In this document: positions 19,714 through 33,127 of the stretch, in pieces
How positions within the stretch are numbered: the first letter of the stretch is position 1
How the letters are laid out: every line of letters begins with the position of its first letter
Origin: Davidsoniella eucalypti
Lineage: Eukaryota > Ascomycota > Sordariomycetes > Microascales > Ceratocystidaceae
Assembly (NCBI GenBank): GCA_004009845.1
Contig: RMBW01000005.1
Coordinates: 372,001-436,000, forward strand
Reading direction: 5' to 3'
Length of the DNA stretch: 64,000 bases
Notes under the pieces: model-generated
The model's database searches: none
The model's input: only the letters and a program-made list of their open reading frames with translations
What the model was told of the DNA's origin: nothing
Program-made: the position numbers and the translations under genes

Positions 19714-22635
19714 TAGAACAATGCTATTATTTCTATAAGAAGGGGTACGAAATCGGATCTAGATGTCGTCACTATGTTACAAATATGGGTCGCGATAAGA
19801 GGGCTATGCAAATTGCGATTGATTGGGGGTAGCATATTTGCGGGCTTCTTTCAGTTTTAGTAGCTAGATGAACAACAACTTGTGGTCATGGCACCGTTGA
19901 TGTTTATCTATCATCAGGAATAAGGAGTTCAGATTTAACAAAACGACATGCAATGAGCCACGCGTTCACATCAAGCGACTGGAAAAGTGTATATATAAAA
20001 AAAAATACCAATAGAGATGAGCCCTCGGATACGATAGCATGCGTATAGAAGACGGAAACAGATGATACCACCAAAGTTCATCATCGACGTAGTTATCAGA
20101 TCATCTTAGTTGAATATTAGCACCAACACACATGTGTGTCTTTTTTCTTGCGTAATAGCGGAATTCATCGAATCAAGACAAGAGGCATGTCATGTGATTT
20201 ACGCATACCCTTGCGATATCGTTGCGACTAGGGGACACTATGCACAAAATGTATAATACATATGTCAAGTTAAGCTTGAGGGGCAGGTTGGTAGATGTTC
20301 CTGATAATGAGAGGAAGGAATAGACTACAACTGTCGAAATGAATCTTATTTTACCCACGGCGTTTCAAACATCGGTATAAGGGAGAAAAAGTAGAGATGA
20401 TGAACGTTGCTCGTACAACTAAACGAACTCAATATTGATATATTGGGTCAGCATTGCACTCATAAAAACCAACCTTTAGGCAACAGGATAGGGGCATTTC
20501 TGGTTTTCTAAGACCGGTACTTATTGTTGGATCGTTCTAGTGGATTGGATGGTGAGGTGGTACTGTTCGACTCGACTCCGTCTGTCTGCCAGATTGTTAT
20601 GCCAGCGTGGCCGGTGATATAGAGGGAAAAGGGCCAAACTGGGCGGAGGGATTGAAAGCCGTCTCCTATTTTGTCTGGTAGTAGTAGAATAGCGATGAAC
20701 TATTTCAACTTGGTAATAAACCCCACCGATCCGTTTGTGCTGAAAGAAGCTGCCGCATCAATAGAAAGATAGAAATAGTGGCAACGATCAACCAACAATT
20801 GGCTGGTGGACCAGTAAGATAGCGGCGGTAGAATATTGTAAGCGAGCCTTGTTGAAAAGGTTCTGTAATAGTAAGCGTGGATAAGTTGTGTAAGGCGGGT
20901 CGGCGATAATGTTAGTGCCCTGCGCTGATCACAGGGGAGATGCACTATAGATGCACTATACGATGCGTTATACCAAATGGAGTCGAGGTTTGCGCGAGTT
21001 GTCTCAGTGCGATGTCTGTGGTCTTGTTTATTGAGGGACCATGAGAGTATGCATACATAGATATAATTTGTAGATATATACATGAACACATGAACACATG
21101 GCATTGTCATATAGTTGGCATCACGACCGTCAAGTTCTCGGCCCTCGTAATGTCAAAAGGTCAAAAGAGTGGGATGAGCAAATCGCCGGAGGTCTCGGCA
21201 TGCAGCACTTCCTAACAAGGCTTAGACCAAGTGCGGGAATCGAAAATTCTCACCGTCATCGTCCTTCGCTTTGGGATTTGTATTTTGGAGCCTTGTGTTG
21301 CTGGGGGCTAAGCCGGGATCTGCATTGATTGAGTATTGGGCTGTTCGTTTACGTTTTACGTTCTGATGGGGAATTTGCTGGCGCTGTTGCTCGCTGGGAC
21401 GACTGCGGTAAAGCTGTGCAGGTGGAGGGTACCCATGATATCGTGGTAGCTCTAGCTACGCAGTACGGCCGCGTAGCCTCGCAAAAGTATTTGACTTGCT
21501 TGCTCGGGTGGATAGTTCTGATTGCTTATTGCAACTAGTTCGTTAGACGGGGTTGGATTGAATGCGACCGAGTGAAAAAAAACAAAACAACTACCCACGA
21601 CGACTGAAAACAGGCGGAGAAACTACAGGCACAAAATGATAGACGCCATTAGTAAGTAAACAGTAGCAAGAAAGCCACTGTATCGGAAACGAGGGAGAGA
21701 AATACAGAAGAGCAAGCGGAGGTTTACTAATGCAGCACTGCATCCGCATCCGAACGTGCACGACCGGGCGCAGTATCAAGAGCAATAAAAGACAGAAAAT
21801 CAAAATCAACAACGCCTTTCTGCAGGCTGCCAAATGCATGAAGCAGACTTGTGTCAAAGAATCCGTTTGCTGGAAGCCAGCACCAGGGCGTCGCAATAGA
21901 CTCCCACATGTATCGTCCAATTTCGTAGTAGGGCTAGTAAGATGGATGCAGATTAGCCTTCTTGATACATGGTACGCACATAATGTATTTCGTAGTGCAT
22001 TTATTTGCCATTGCGCTGGTTGCTGCGTACGTGCGCTTGACTTGATCGCCTGGTTATTTGTTTATTCGCTAGTTCTCCTGGCTGCTTTGGTGGCTCTTTG
22101 GCTCTATCCTTCGATTCTGCCCAGACCCGGCTCCTCAAAATCTCCGCTTCTTGCATGCCCCTGGAACTTTCTTTTATTCGGCCTTGTTTCTTGTCTGTTA
22201 TCATCTTCTATTTTCCTTCCATCGCATATCTGATTCCGTTCTCCTCTTTTATTCTCGTCGGTTCGCGCATTATTAGCCAGCTGTATCTCTTTTTCATCCT
22301 TCATATCCTTTTTCTTTTCTTTTCTTCTTCTGCTGTTGTTGGGCTTCTGTCTTCATCCTCACTATTATTATCTGTCCTTGACAGCCTAAACAGCTCCCCA
22401 GCGACTGCCGAGAGTATATCTTGCTAGCAGCGTTTTTCTTTCTTTTTTGACCCGCCATTATTCGCCGCTTTCTTTATCTGCTGTATATATATATATATTT
22501 AATTCTCTCCAACCTTCGATAGACCTCTTCACTCCTTGCTTGAATCTCGATCAAGAGCCTCGAGCAGCATCGACGCTTGTCCGCCGTATCTACACTATAC
22601 ACCTCAGTATATCTTAATATCATCATCTTTTCGCT
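19714..22635. other. Intergenic and long leader of the PAP2 gene
   Basis: 2.9 kb without a supported gene. From about 22020 to 22635 the plus strand is strongly pyrimidine-rich with a short (TA)n at 22483-22498, consistent with promoter and 5' leader of the PAP2-domain gene. The frame at 20700-21110 (minus) is not convincing. Confidence 0.45.
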
Positions 22636-24087
22636 ATGGGTATCGGTGCTGTCGCCGAGCCGCTTATTGTGGTAACCCTCCTGTTTGGGGGTGCATACTT
22701 CAACCGCAACACATTGCCAAACAGCATCCCCTACGCCCGCGGATGGACCTCCAACGCCCAATCACACCGCAAGCGTTCTGACAGCGTCGACTACGATGCC
22801 TCGGCCCGTACTAAGTCGCCGTCGGGCGATAGTGTCCACTCGTTCTCTTCGGGCAGCTCGTCCACCCGTGTCCTGGGTGGCGTTGACCAGTCGCCTTATC
22901 GCCGCCGCCAAGTGCGCCTGCCTTTCCTTAACCGCTCATTCACTACCCCCAACACTGCTATCTACGAGGAGCGCCTGCTGAGCCGCATCCTCCGCAAGTA
23001 CCCTTTCCTCATCGAAGCTTGGTACTGGGCCCTGATTTACTGGGTAAGTTGAAAATGCCTATCACGACAAGGACAATCGTGCCATGGCTTGAGTATTTTA
23101 CTGACTTCATGTAGGTTTACCAAGTGGGCCGCGCCTTCACTGCTCTTACTCTCGTCGAGGGCACCGTCAATGTTGCTCGCAAGCACGCTCTCGCTTTGAT
23201 TCACATTGAACAGTCTCTTGGTATCTTTATCGAGCGTCCTATACAGGATTGGTTCCTTGAGCGTCCCGAGCTTCTGCACTGGATCAACCGTATCTACTCG
23301 TTCATTCACATTCCTGGAACTATTCTATTCCTCGTTTTGCTGTACTACTTCACCACCACTTGCAAGCGTCGCTCCCTCGCTAATGGCTCCTCCACCGATA
23401 TTATATCCACTGCCGGACCCGGTCTGTACGAGTCTCGCCGTCGTGCCATGGCTCTCTGCAACTTGATGGCCTTCGTTGTTTTCACCCTATGGCCTTGCAT
23501 GCCCCCTCGCCTGCTGAGCGACCCTACTTACAACGGCGAGGATGCCGTCGAGGCTAAGAGCTTTGGATTTGTTGACACTGTGCACAGCGGAACTGGCGAG
23601 AGCAGTGTTTGGACTACCAACAGATTCTGCAACCAGTACGGTAAGTTTGCTCAAAGAAGAGACACCCCCTTTTATCCCAAGTTATCAATGCTAAAGTAAA
23701 CATGTACTAATATCTGTAATAGCTGCCATGCCTTCTCTCCATTTCGGATACTCGCTGTTGATCGGTCTGACTGTTGCTACCTTCCCTATCGCTGGTCTTC
23801 GCCCCTCATCCTGGAAGCGCATTGCCATTGTCATCATCGGCCTGTCGTACCCCACCATGATTCTGACTGCCATTGTCTCGACTGCCAACCACTTTCTCCT
23901 TGATGCTGTTGCTGGTGGATGCGTGTGCGGTATCGCATGGAATGCTAATGGCATCCTGCTGAACCTGCTCCCTATCGAGGACTACTTCCTCTCGTTCCTA
24001 CGCATTCATAAGCCCGTCAACTGGACTGACCCTACCACTGCCACTGAGCCTGAGTACCAGGGTCTGATGCTGCAGGAGGTCGTGTAA
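22636..24087 (+). CDS. PAP2-superfamily membrane protein (IPC synthase-like)
   Basis: Polytopic membrane protein of the PAP2/inositol-phosphorylceramide-synthase-like type, probably a lipid phosphatase or phosphotransferase. The model is join(22636..23043,23115..23640,23723..24087), 432 aa; introns of 71 and 82 nt with GTAAGT donors. After a Ser/Arg-rich region (about 35-90) come several membrane segments. HALALIHIEQSLGIFIE and PFLIEAWYWALIYW fit the family N-half. The catalytic histidines lie in MPSLHFGYS (H318) and in STANHFLLDAVAGG (H368 and D372), both intact. The exact substrate cannot be told from sequence; it is not obviously Aur1 itself. The gene stands alone with large flanking spacers. 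Confidence 0.88.
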
Positions 24088-26078
24088 GGTGATGAGCAAA
24101 AAATATACAAAAAAAACTACAAATCTACCTTCGACATTAATATTTGGCGTTTGGCTTGATTTGATCTTATTCATTTCTTTTCCCCCTTTTCCAACAGCGT
24201 AACGACTCTTTAAGCTGTTAGTTCTTGCTATGTAGAGCCCTTTTTGCTTTTTGATCTGGAGTAAGATCAAAAGGCTTGGAACCATTTTCCCCACTGGCAT
24301 ACACCAGAATTACAATTCATCTGTTTTCTGTTTTCTGTTTTCTTTCAAATCTGTAGAAGCGTTTATATTCCCGTGCCTGCATCAATCGGGAAGTGTAATA
24401 GTGCTTATAAGTGTATATGATCCAAATACATGGAACTATTGTGACTGGTCCAAATACCAAAGTACGGCATTCTGATTCTAATTTAATAGTCCTCGGTTTG
24501 ATAGTGATGATGTGTGACTTGTGGAGGCGTGACTTGTGGAGGTATCATGTGAGTTGTTAATTTATCTTGTATCTATTGAGAGATGCACGATGCTACTGTC
24601 ATGAAAGATGTGGGAAATGGGAAAAGAAATTATGGATGGGAAGTAGCATAGCCTAGATTGGGTATAGAATATCAACGCGGTTGCTTGCACGAAAGAATTT
24701 TGCTAAACATTGTACCACAAAACGCGATTTGCAACCAAAACACACCCACAATCTTGTTACTATACCATAGCTTCCCAAAGCTTCGGGCTCTATCTATCGA
24801 GCTGCACCAAACCCCCTACGGGATGTGGATTTTGATACTTTGTTGGTTGCTTAGGCAGCACTATTGGACGGCTTTGCGGCATTAGTAGAGATATAAATAG
24901 ACCAACATGGGCTAATGAGGTATTGTATCTAACATGTCCCTTTTCTTTCTGTACTCTTGCCTGTCGGTATCAGGCAGAGGATCGTTGTTAGTATCCTTTT
25001 ACTGACATACGAATAAACGAACGATTTCCCTGCAAACCGGCAGAAGAAGAATGTTACAGTGAGACATGGCTTGCGGCCCGGCCTGACGGTGGATGCTACG
25101 CGGATGTTTGTACTACAATATAATAATGCCTAGACACCCCTAGCTAAACTTATATGGTGATCAGTGATCCGCTTAAACGAGTGGAGAATTGTGCCGCTAT
25201 GAATCAAAAACCCAGGCGGGTTCTAGAAGCTATCTCGTACAGCCAAACGAAGATCAGATGCTTAGCAGATTTCTGAGATTGTAGTCGGAATCACGACTTT
25301 TGCAAAGTAAAATTACATTATGTGCGAGGATGATATACATGAAAGATATATGGGATCTATCAAAAGCAAGCATTCATTGTCTTGTCATGCCACGCCATGT
25401 TTGCTGCTTTGCGGGTCGGTAAATGAAGCGATTAAAGTGACCGAAACGAGACTTTAGTCGAAAGATATAGATAACATCCGAAGAAAAAGAAGATTTGGCC
25501 TACTTACTATCTACCATATTCGGACAGGACAAAGCAGCAAAGTGTAAGGTATCATGATATTTCAAGCGTCATACAAGCATTATATGGGAGAAGCTATCCC
25601 CACGACACCATGGACGAATTAGTGCGAAGTACATTTGGTTTAATGACGACTGTACATTGCCAGCAGTTGAAGAAGGACACTAGGAATCAAGCCAATGATT
25701 GTCGTACAGAATCTACTTCCATAGGCTCTCCTAAGATACAGAGTGCAATGAAAACTGATACAGATGGGTGATAGCATGTTTGTTTATATAAATGGTAGAA
25801 TTGATTGAAGATGAAAATAGCAGTGACTCTGTTCGTCTAATGTTTACAGATACCTCATCTCGAAAACAGCAACCACTTATCTGACGGTTAAATCGTGGAA
25901 GTGGAAGAAATAATTCCCCTCTTCTACCCACGCTGCTGGAATATTATCTCTTCCTGATTTTTCTTCTTTCACCATCACTCGGATTCAGTCAAAGTTGCAT
26001 TCATCACCATCAACGCTCAACCATATCCAATCATCGACATATCATCAAAACCATCCCAGTTGGGTCACTCTTGACAAA
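24088..26078. other. Intergenic
   Basis: 2 kb without a supported gene. Small features: three copies of CTGTTTT at about 24321-24341 and a tandem duplication of GTGACTTGTGGAGG at 24514-24542. The last 150 bases form the leader of the small secreted-protein gene. Confidence 0.5.
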
Positions 26079-26630
26079 ATGAAGTTTCTCTTAATGCTTT
26101 CTACTGCCAACGCCATGGTGATCCCGTTCGGGGGCCATTGGCTAAAGCCCTACACCGCATATTCCGAGATTGGCCAAGTTCAACAGCTTCACAGAAACGC
26201 AGCTTCTACTGCGATTCCGGAGGTAGAGGTCGCCAATACAGAGACTTTGCACATTAGTGATAACACTAAGCGTGAGGTGTATGGGGGCCCGCAAAAGTTC
26301 GGCCAATTTCAGGCTGCTCTTCATGGCACTGATATTCATAAGCGTACCACGACTCGGGCAGAGGATGGCAACAGTCAGCATGACCAGGACAACCAAAACA
26401 ACCAAAACATTCAAGCCTGCATTCACGAGGATTCCCATGGTGCCCACACCGACGGCTACTGCAAACTTGGACCAGGCGTTCTTGTGCAGCAAAAGAAGCC
26501 GGACGCCCCTTCTGATAAGGAACAAAGCGGACCGGCTCAAGCTTATAGCAAGTTCAATATCGGCCCTACAGAGGTCGTAACCGGCATGCTTGGTCCAGTA
26601 TTGACCAACATCACATCGGCCTTTGCCTGA
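26079..26630 (+). CDS. Small hypothetical protein, possibly secreted
   Basis: Single-exon frame of 183 aa that I do not recognise. The start at 26079 follows gacaaaATGAAG; the open frame upstream contains no ATG. The N-terminus MKFLLMLSTANAMVIP is short and hydrophobic, a possible signal peptide. The mature part is hydrophilic, with a Gln/Asn/Asp-rich stretch (about residues 98-108, DQDNQNNQNIQ), only two cysteines (ACIHEDSH and GYCKLG) and possible Kex2 sites (TKR at about 65, HKR at about 88). It ends LGPVLTNITSAFA. It could be a secreted effector-like protein, but nothing else supports a role. Confidence 0.55.
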   Translation: MKFLLMLSTANAMVIPFGGHWLKPYTAYSEIGQVQQLHRNAASTAIPEVEVANTETLHISDNTKREVYGGPQKFGQFQAALHGTDIHKRTTTRAEDGNSQHDQDNQNNQNIQACIHEDSHGAHTDGYCKLGPGVLVQQKKPDAPSDKEQSGPAQAYSKFNIGPTEVVTGMLGPVLTNITSAFA

Positions 26631-27223
26631 ATGTTTTGGTGAGCCACGACATTGATTTCATCGGTTGCAATATATATTAATACTATTCTATAGGTATCCA
26701 AGCATATTTATAGCATCAAGGCATAGAATAATAAGCAAGTAATCACTTGACCATATTAGATTATGATTAAAAGATACTTGCTCGTCATGAGAGACACTCA
26801 ATGAATGCAAAGTAATAGTGCCTAAAAAGATAATGAAAACATCCCTTTTCTGAACTACCTATGTTTACAGTGCCTATACATTTAATGCCATATTGTGTAT
26901 TTTGATATTACGCATGTATTATCCTACTACTATATGTACTACCAAAGAAAGTGGAGCCAAGAATGAGGAAAGTCGTCACCGTTTAACCGATACTCAACCG
27001 ATACGGGTCATCTCTCATAGCATAGTAGGTTCCACAAGGCTTTTACTGGGAATTATTGCTTTTATTACATAATTCAAACTTATTAGTAGTTCACGACTCT
27101 GCCAGCAATTTAGAATCGATCGGCGACTGCCATCCATTGATGATCTGTCGATTATAGCCCGGAACAAAAACCCTCGCGGGTGGTCAGGCCGATAGCTTGT
27201 TCCTCTAAATCAGGCCCGCTAAG
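26631..27223. other. Intergenic, upstream of MDM10
   Basis: AT-rich spacer of about 590 bases holding the 3' flank of the small protein gene and the promoter of the Mdm10 gene. No gene seen. Confidence 0.5.
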
Positions 27224-28959
27224 ATGAGAGAGTTCATGGAGGCGGTGCAGAAGGCCTTTTATGATGCCACTGGCTGGAATCGTGACAATTCGTACTCATC
27301 ACTTGACGTGACCGCAGATGGTGAGACAGTCTTTTTCCCCAATGTCCACCATATCATCTCATAATTTCAGGAAGTTCCTAACATGTACTGCTTATAGGCT
27401 TACTTCGATTCTACACCCCTCAGGGTTTGCACATGACCTTGTCGTCGTTGGCAACACCTCAGTTCGCGACGTCGTATGAACTTGGCACTGTAGGCGTGGT
27501 AGACGGCTCTCTATCATATCTATACTCTTCTGTCCCGCTCCAGCGTTTCTTCACGCCGCAATCCGAAAATGTCTCTCTGCCATCGCGCATGCAAGCATAC
27601 CGTGCTCTATCTCCCCTGAATACGGATACACACGCCGCGATGCCGACGGATAAACCTACCAAACCGCGCCCTTCACTGCTATACGGCCGATTATATCTTC
27701 CGCAGTCTATGCTTGAAGTGCTTGTTGTGAAGAAGCTTACTTCTGCGCTTCAGCTACAACTTAGCGCCGTCTCGTCCAAAACGCTGCGCAATGGCGGTAC
27801 GGTGCTTGGCTTGGCTCAGTACGACGTAGGTCGTTACGCAGTCGAAGGCTTAGCCTCATCTGACGGTGGCTTGCTCGGTCTTCGTGGCATCTATAACTTC
27901 CACGCACATGACGAAAAGGTGCCGTTACCAATACCTAAAGATGGAGAGCGCGAGCGCATATACGGCCGCTTTAGTACAGGTGCTGAGATTTATTACGGTA
28001 CCCTGAATAAGAGTGGTGGAATTAGTCTCGGCGCTCGCTTTGCTACCTTGCCGGAGCACATGGGCACACCTCTTACAGCGACTTTGACGATCAATCCGTT
28101 GATGGGAAGCATTAGCGCCAGCTATGCTGTCATGGCCGGCAAGTTTTGTAGCTTGGGTACACGGCTCGACTTCAATGTCTATAGTTACGAAAGTGACTGG
28201 TCGGTGGGAATGGAGCTTTGGCGTCACGGATTTCCATCACGGGATCTCCCAATACCGAACCCAACTGAGGGTGAAAAGTCCGGCATCCCAACCAAATCGA
28301 AAGCGCCCATTACTGGTTCTAAAAAGCAGACATCAAGCACCTCAAAGAAGTCTCGGAAACCCGCGAAGACGGCAATAGAATCAGGACTCGCTAAGCAGGA
28401 TATGCCAGAACAGACTTTGGGTGCACTGAAACAATCCGTGGTAACTCATGTATCGCCAAAGGAATCGGAACGCAGCTTCCAGGCAAAGATGGAATGGCGT
28501 CTCGACGACCCCAATTTCATCCCCAAACCTAGTACTACTATCGCTACACCTACCCCAACATCTTCTTCGCCTACCCAAAACGCTAGTTTGCCGCCATCTC
28601 CACCCGTGCCCACCTCTACAATGCCCGCTGCCGTTCCCGTAACTACGCAGGTAACGATACCAGCAATAAATGGGCCGGCTACCGGATCCGGAGCTGTGCA
28701 GACGCAAGAAGTGTCGCTACCCGTCATCACCTCAAGTGCTACTATGTCAGTTAGCGCCAAGGTCCCCGAAGCATCGACTAATGGTGTAGAGGAGTATGGC
28801 GCAGTTATCAAGACTCGCCTCGACCAGAATATGAAGATTGGTCTGCTGTGGGAAGGTCGAATGAAGGCTCTTCTGTTTGGTTTGGGTTTCGCGATCGATC
28901 TACGGAAACGCGATCAACCGTTTCGCACAGTAGGATTAGAGATCCAATATTCTTCATAG
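27224..28959 (+). CDS. MDM10: Mitochondrial distribution and morphology protein Mdm10
   Basis: Outer-membrane beta-barrel subunit of the ERMES ER-mitochondria tether, also associated with the SAM assembly complex. The model is join(27224..27320,27398..28959), 552 aa; a 77-nt intron joins [32 protein letters not shown] to [13 protein letters not shown]. An earlier AG at about 27370 would break the frame, so the TATAG acceptor was chosen. Diagnostic stretches are [57 protein letters not shown] and [10 protein letters not shown] Pro/Thr/Ser-rich, low-complexity insert (about residues 300-450) sits before the last strands ([26 protein letters not shown]). It makes the protein longer than yeast Mdm10, as is common in filamentous fungi. 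Confidence 0.95.
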
Positions 28960-31932
28960 AATATATAGAAAATGAATTATGAATAATATAACATTAGACA
29001 ACTATCATCTCGAAAAGAGTGGAAGCAAAAAAAAAAAAAGAATGATATCTTCGTACTCTCAAAGAGATTGCCGCGTGACCGATTTAGGCCCATGTGCTAT
29101 GTTACATGACTAGCAATCATCTACAAAGTCCAATATCAGCAATTTATTCACCTATATATGCTTCACCGCCATGATGGTCTGGTAGGTTGCATGCTCTCTA
29201 TGCCGTCATAGTGTCATACGTCTGTTAGACTTCTGAGCTTGCACAGTTGAAGTTACACTTTAGGGTTAAAAGGACCAGAAGTCACTTGTACACTCAAAAA
29301 CTATCCCCATAATTTTTCAACTAATACTAGCCAGTATTGCAGTGTAAGATAAGTATGATCTATCATGTAATAGTATCTATCGATGTCACGCCTTCTCATA
29401 GCCCGAGGTCTATGGTGTTTATAGCGGGGCCAAAGCGCACCCTGATGGCTCGAATTCCATATTATTAGCATGGCTGTAGATATTAACCTTATACGTAAGG
29501 AGAACAGGTGTCTTGCTTGGCTAGTATCGACCCAGGTTCTTTATTCTGTTGTACGATATATGTCTTGATGACCAGTGGTATATTTCTATATAGGAGGTTT
29601 ACTGATAGCAAACTGCTAGGAACAAAAGTGCGATTGTATGATTTTCGGGAATAATACCCATTTTGAGATTGAGTGTACGTTGGTGTTCTGTCAGCAGATG
29701 CTACCATAACCTCGCTGAAGTGGCTTCCAAGACCTTTAGTTTGTTCCATCCATCATTAGCAGAATACGGCTATGTCAAATTTCAAATCCAGCAGGAATAT
29801 TACGCAACGAACTACATATATAGTGGGAGACTGTGGATTGACGGTGTGTCCCTGGCTATTGGCTCTACATAGCGTCCAATTGAGTATAGGTGTATCTCTA
29901 TCATTGCGAAATTTTTAAAAAAGGCCATTTATTCGTTCGAGTTAGGTGTGATAGCTTTTGTTTAACGAGAAAGATATGTCGTAAAGCCGTATCGTTACTT
30001 CGACAAAGTAATACAAGGACGGGCTACTTGCATAGAATGCCGATAGCTATCATTTCAAAAACAAAGTTGGAAGAAGGTACTACAGACATGTGAGTATCGA
30101 AAAACCCCCCGCTCCAAAAAAGAGTTCTATTGTGTAGGACAAATGGGCTATCTTGGATGGCGGAAGTTCAGTTCCGGGAAGAAAACAAAAAATTCGTGCT
30201 ACGGAAGACAGATCCAGAAGAAATAGCGGTAGCTGTGTGCATGTTCAGATCATAGGCAAACTATACAAGACTGAAAACGCATCTCAGGGTTCGGTTTGAG
30301 CGAGCGGATTGTCTAGATGGAATAAGGAGTGATCTTCTCCCAGAAGCCTCAAAAACCCTGTCAATTTTAGCGCAACGAAAAATCAGCTTGATAAATATAT
30401 AGTATATATGCTTCGTATTTGATTCGCCGGTAATGGCACGCTGTCCGACTGTCAGATGCCTGGACTAGCGAGAGGGAGAAAGATAAATTGAACCTAGTGT
30501 TATAGGGCGGATCATAGCACCGGAAGGGACAGATTATTGGCCCAGGTGCAACAAAGAGACTACTTGGGACCATTACTGTTACAGGTGACATCGTTGTTGG
30601 ACGAAAGATTGCCCGAATTGTTTGGAAGATAAATTCGGTGAACAGTCAAGTGACATACTGTCTTGTCGGTAGGCTACATGGAAGGATCCAATAGAAGGCC
30701 ACGTCGTTTACGGAATGGCAAGATATCAAACGGCTGGTGATCATTGGCAACGTGTGGTCAGTGTCGCACAGTATTCACAGGGCTAGAATTGTGGTAGTAC
30801 GTGATGATACATAAACCATCACGGCTAGTACGCGACTTCGGACAATCAATGCAAGTACATTTCACTTAAAAACGCAGTTTCAAATTTGATATTGTAAGGA
30901 ATCGCTGAAAGGGCTTGTCGTTACTTTGGTTTCCCTAGAGTGCCACAGAAACGCCAAGTGTGCGCAGCTGTCGAGACTTATAAGTCCAGATTTGGCAGCT
31001 GATGGACTGACATGTACCCTGGTTTAAGGCAAGAACCTTGATGGCCTCTGGATTACGCCAATGCGGCATGGGTCACATTTTGGTTTCCGAATTCAGCAAA
31101 AATATCAAAGTACATGTAAGGCGTAGATACACTAGAGCCTAGCCATTATAACAATTACTACTGTACTATATATGACGCTGTGACGTTGGCTAACAGTCGT
31201 TGCAAACTTGGACAGCAAGGTGCCTACTATCGGTAAGTCTCTATGTAACTCACGAGGTAGCATGCTACGGCGGGGTTTCTCGAGATGAACAGAGGCACAA
31301 AAGTGCGAATAGAGGGTCGATTATGTGTTAGCTAGTTATTGCTGATATTGCAATATCGTAACAGGAAAACACTAATCACCTGATGGTGAGGCTTGATATG
31401 TACATATATGTACATGTATATAGGAAACTGGCAAATCTCTATGTGTATGTAGGTGAAAAAGAGGCTGGCTGATAACACAGTGCGCTATATATAAAATACC
31501 ATGAGCAATCAAGCCAAGCAAGCTGCAACGAATGATCACGATGCATTCACCTTTTTCGTCCATTTTCAGCCTGCAGATCATGTCAGCAAGTAAAACATCT
31601 TGTCAGCCACTGAGAGCCACAATTTTTTTATCAGCCGACAGCAACACTTTCTACTCGTGGAAACTACCCAAAGACAAAATTAATCCGTAGTAGATGTCAT
31701 CACTCTTTCAAACGCCGAGCTTCTAACAGGCGCACCTCTCTCTCTCTTTTATCATACGGCTATTTTATTTTTTTATAGCAATATACTTTGTTAAAAAAAA
31801 ATCTGCGTTTTTAAAACGAGCTTTAGACAACCAATCACGAGCTCGCAAGAAGGGCAGGATAAGAGCAAAAAAAATACGGAGCGAAAAAGATCAGTGTAGG
31901 AAGACAATAAGATAATCAGAAAGATTCGCTAA

Positions 31933-31946
31933 GCCATCAAGGTTCT
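31933..31946 (+). promoter_or_regulatory. Candidate zinc-response site (CAAGGT), copy 1
   Basis: GCCATCAAGGTTCT, an exact 14-base match to a second site at 32367-32380, about 1.2 kb upstream of the ZIP start. CAAGGT is, as I recall, the core of the ZafA zinc-response motif of Aspergillus. Confidence 0.35.
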
Positions 31947-32366
31947 TGCAGATATGTGGGCGGCTCCTTCTTCCTTTTTAACATTTTATTTATTCTTTTT
32001 CTACCATCTCTATCCTCGGAAAGATGAAATGCTCTCAAGCCAAGATTCCGATTTTCTCAATTAAGTCGCAGTTTCTACACAAGTTGCCGGCGCGCAATTT
32101 ATTCGAGAACATTCCAACCACTGGAATCGCAATTGCACTATTGCTAGCGCAACCGTGGATGTTAGTTGGCAAGAGATCTATGACATACACATGGCTTTTT
32201 TGGATCTATATACTTCAAAGTTTTTTTTACTAGTCTACAATATCAGTCTGTTCTAGCTGTATGGCGCTAGCTGATTTATACCCCGGTCAGAGATCGGGAT
32301 AAAACTTTAATTTATAGATCAATAATATGTCTCTTTTTTTTTGGCTGCGTCGCGAAAGCTTGGCTG

Positions 32367-32380
32367 GCCATCAAGGTTCT
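32367..32380 (+). promoter_or_regulatory. Candidate zinc-response site (CAAGGT), copy 2
   Basis: Same 14-mer as copy 1, about 0.75 kb upstream of the ZIP start. A third core in reverse orientation (ACCTTG) lies at 32739-32744. Confidence 0.35.
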
Positions 32381-33127
32381 CAGATGGCTTTCCTTTGCGT
32401 TTTCCCCCACCAACTACAGCGTCGCTGTTTTTCTTTCTCGTTTCTCTCCCCATCTTTGCTATTTGGGAGCCTCTTTTTGTTATTCACTGCTGCTTCACTA
32501 TCTCTCGTTCTTCAAGTTGAAAGCGTTCCGATACTCTCATCTTCGCCATCTAGAGAAGCTGTTGTGGCCAATATCTCCCATATCCGGTGGTGAGAACCCG
32601 CTTGTCCGCTGAGAATCACGGTTCCGGGCCGCTAGAAGGCCTAACGTATCCTAATCTTTCTCGCCTTTCCTCTTCTTATCCACTCAGATTCTATCTACCG
32701 CCCAATTTTACGAGCTTACGACCGACACGACGAACGAAACCTTGGGAAACTGTGCTTCGTTTTTCCCCCATCCTACTCTTTCTTTTTGCATACCACACGC
32801 CTCTCCTCTCTCCTCTGTGAGACCTCGAGATCTCGCACGCCTAGCCAAGCTCCTTTCAAATCGATATTTGTGTTGCACCAACCCACAAGCTGCTGTTCAC
32901 ACGCCCTCTAGAGTTCGTGTGTTAGTTCGCCTGCCACGAGCTTTGCCTTCCTGGGCCCCGGGCATCTAGAAGCTCAGACACCACGTTGATCATCTCTATA
33001 TTAATCGAGACTCCCCGCCTTGTGTCTCTCATTGACGGTTGGTTCCTGTCTACAGTTTACTTCATAGCTTCGTTACTTCCCCCTATCAAGACACTTTACT
33101 TCCATCTTCCCACTTTACATTGCCAAA

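Larger units (their letters stand above)
28960..33127. other. Long intergenic region and leader of the ZIP gene
   Basis: 4.2 kb without a supported gene. The left 3 kb is AT-rich with no recognisable frame; the frames there are short and lack motifs. From about 32390 to 33127 the plus strand is pyrimidine-rich and is probably promoter and 5' UTR of the zinc transporter. CAAGGT-type motifs occur here and are listed separately. Confidence 0.5.

Noticed and set aside
20700..21110. 136-codon minus-strand frame
   Set aside because: No family resemblance, Tyr/Ser/His-rich from AT-rich repeats, and no promoter-like context.
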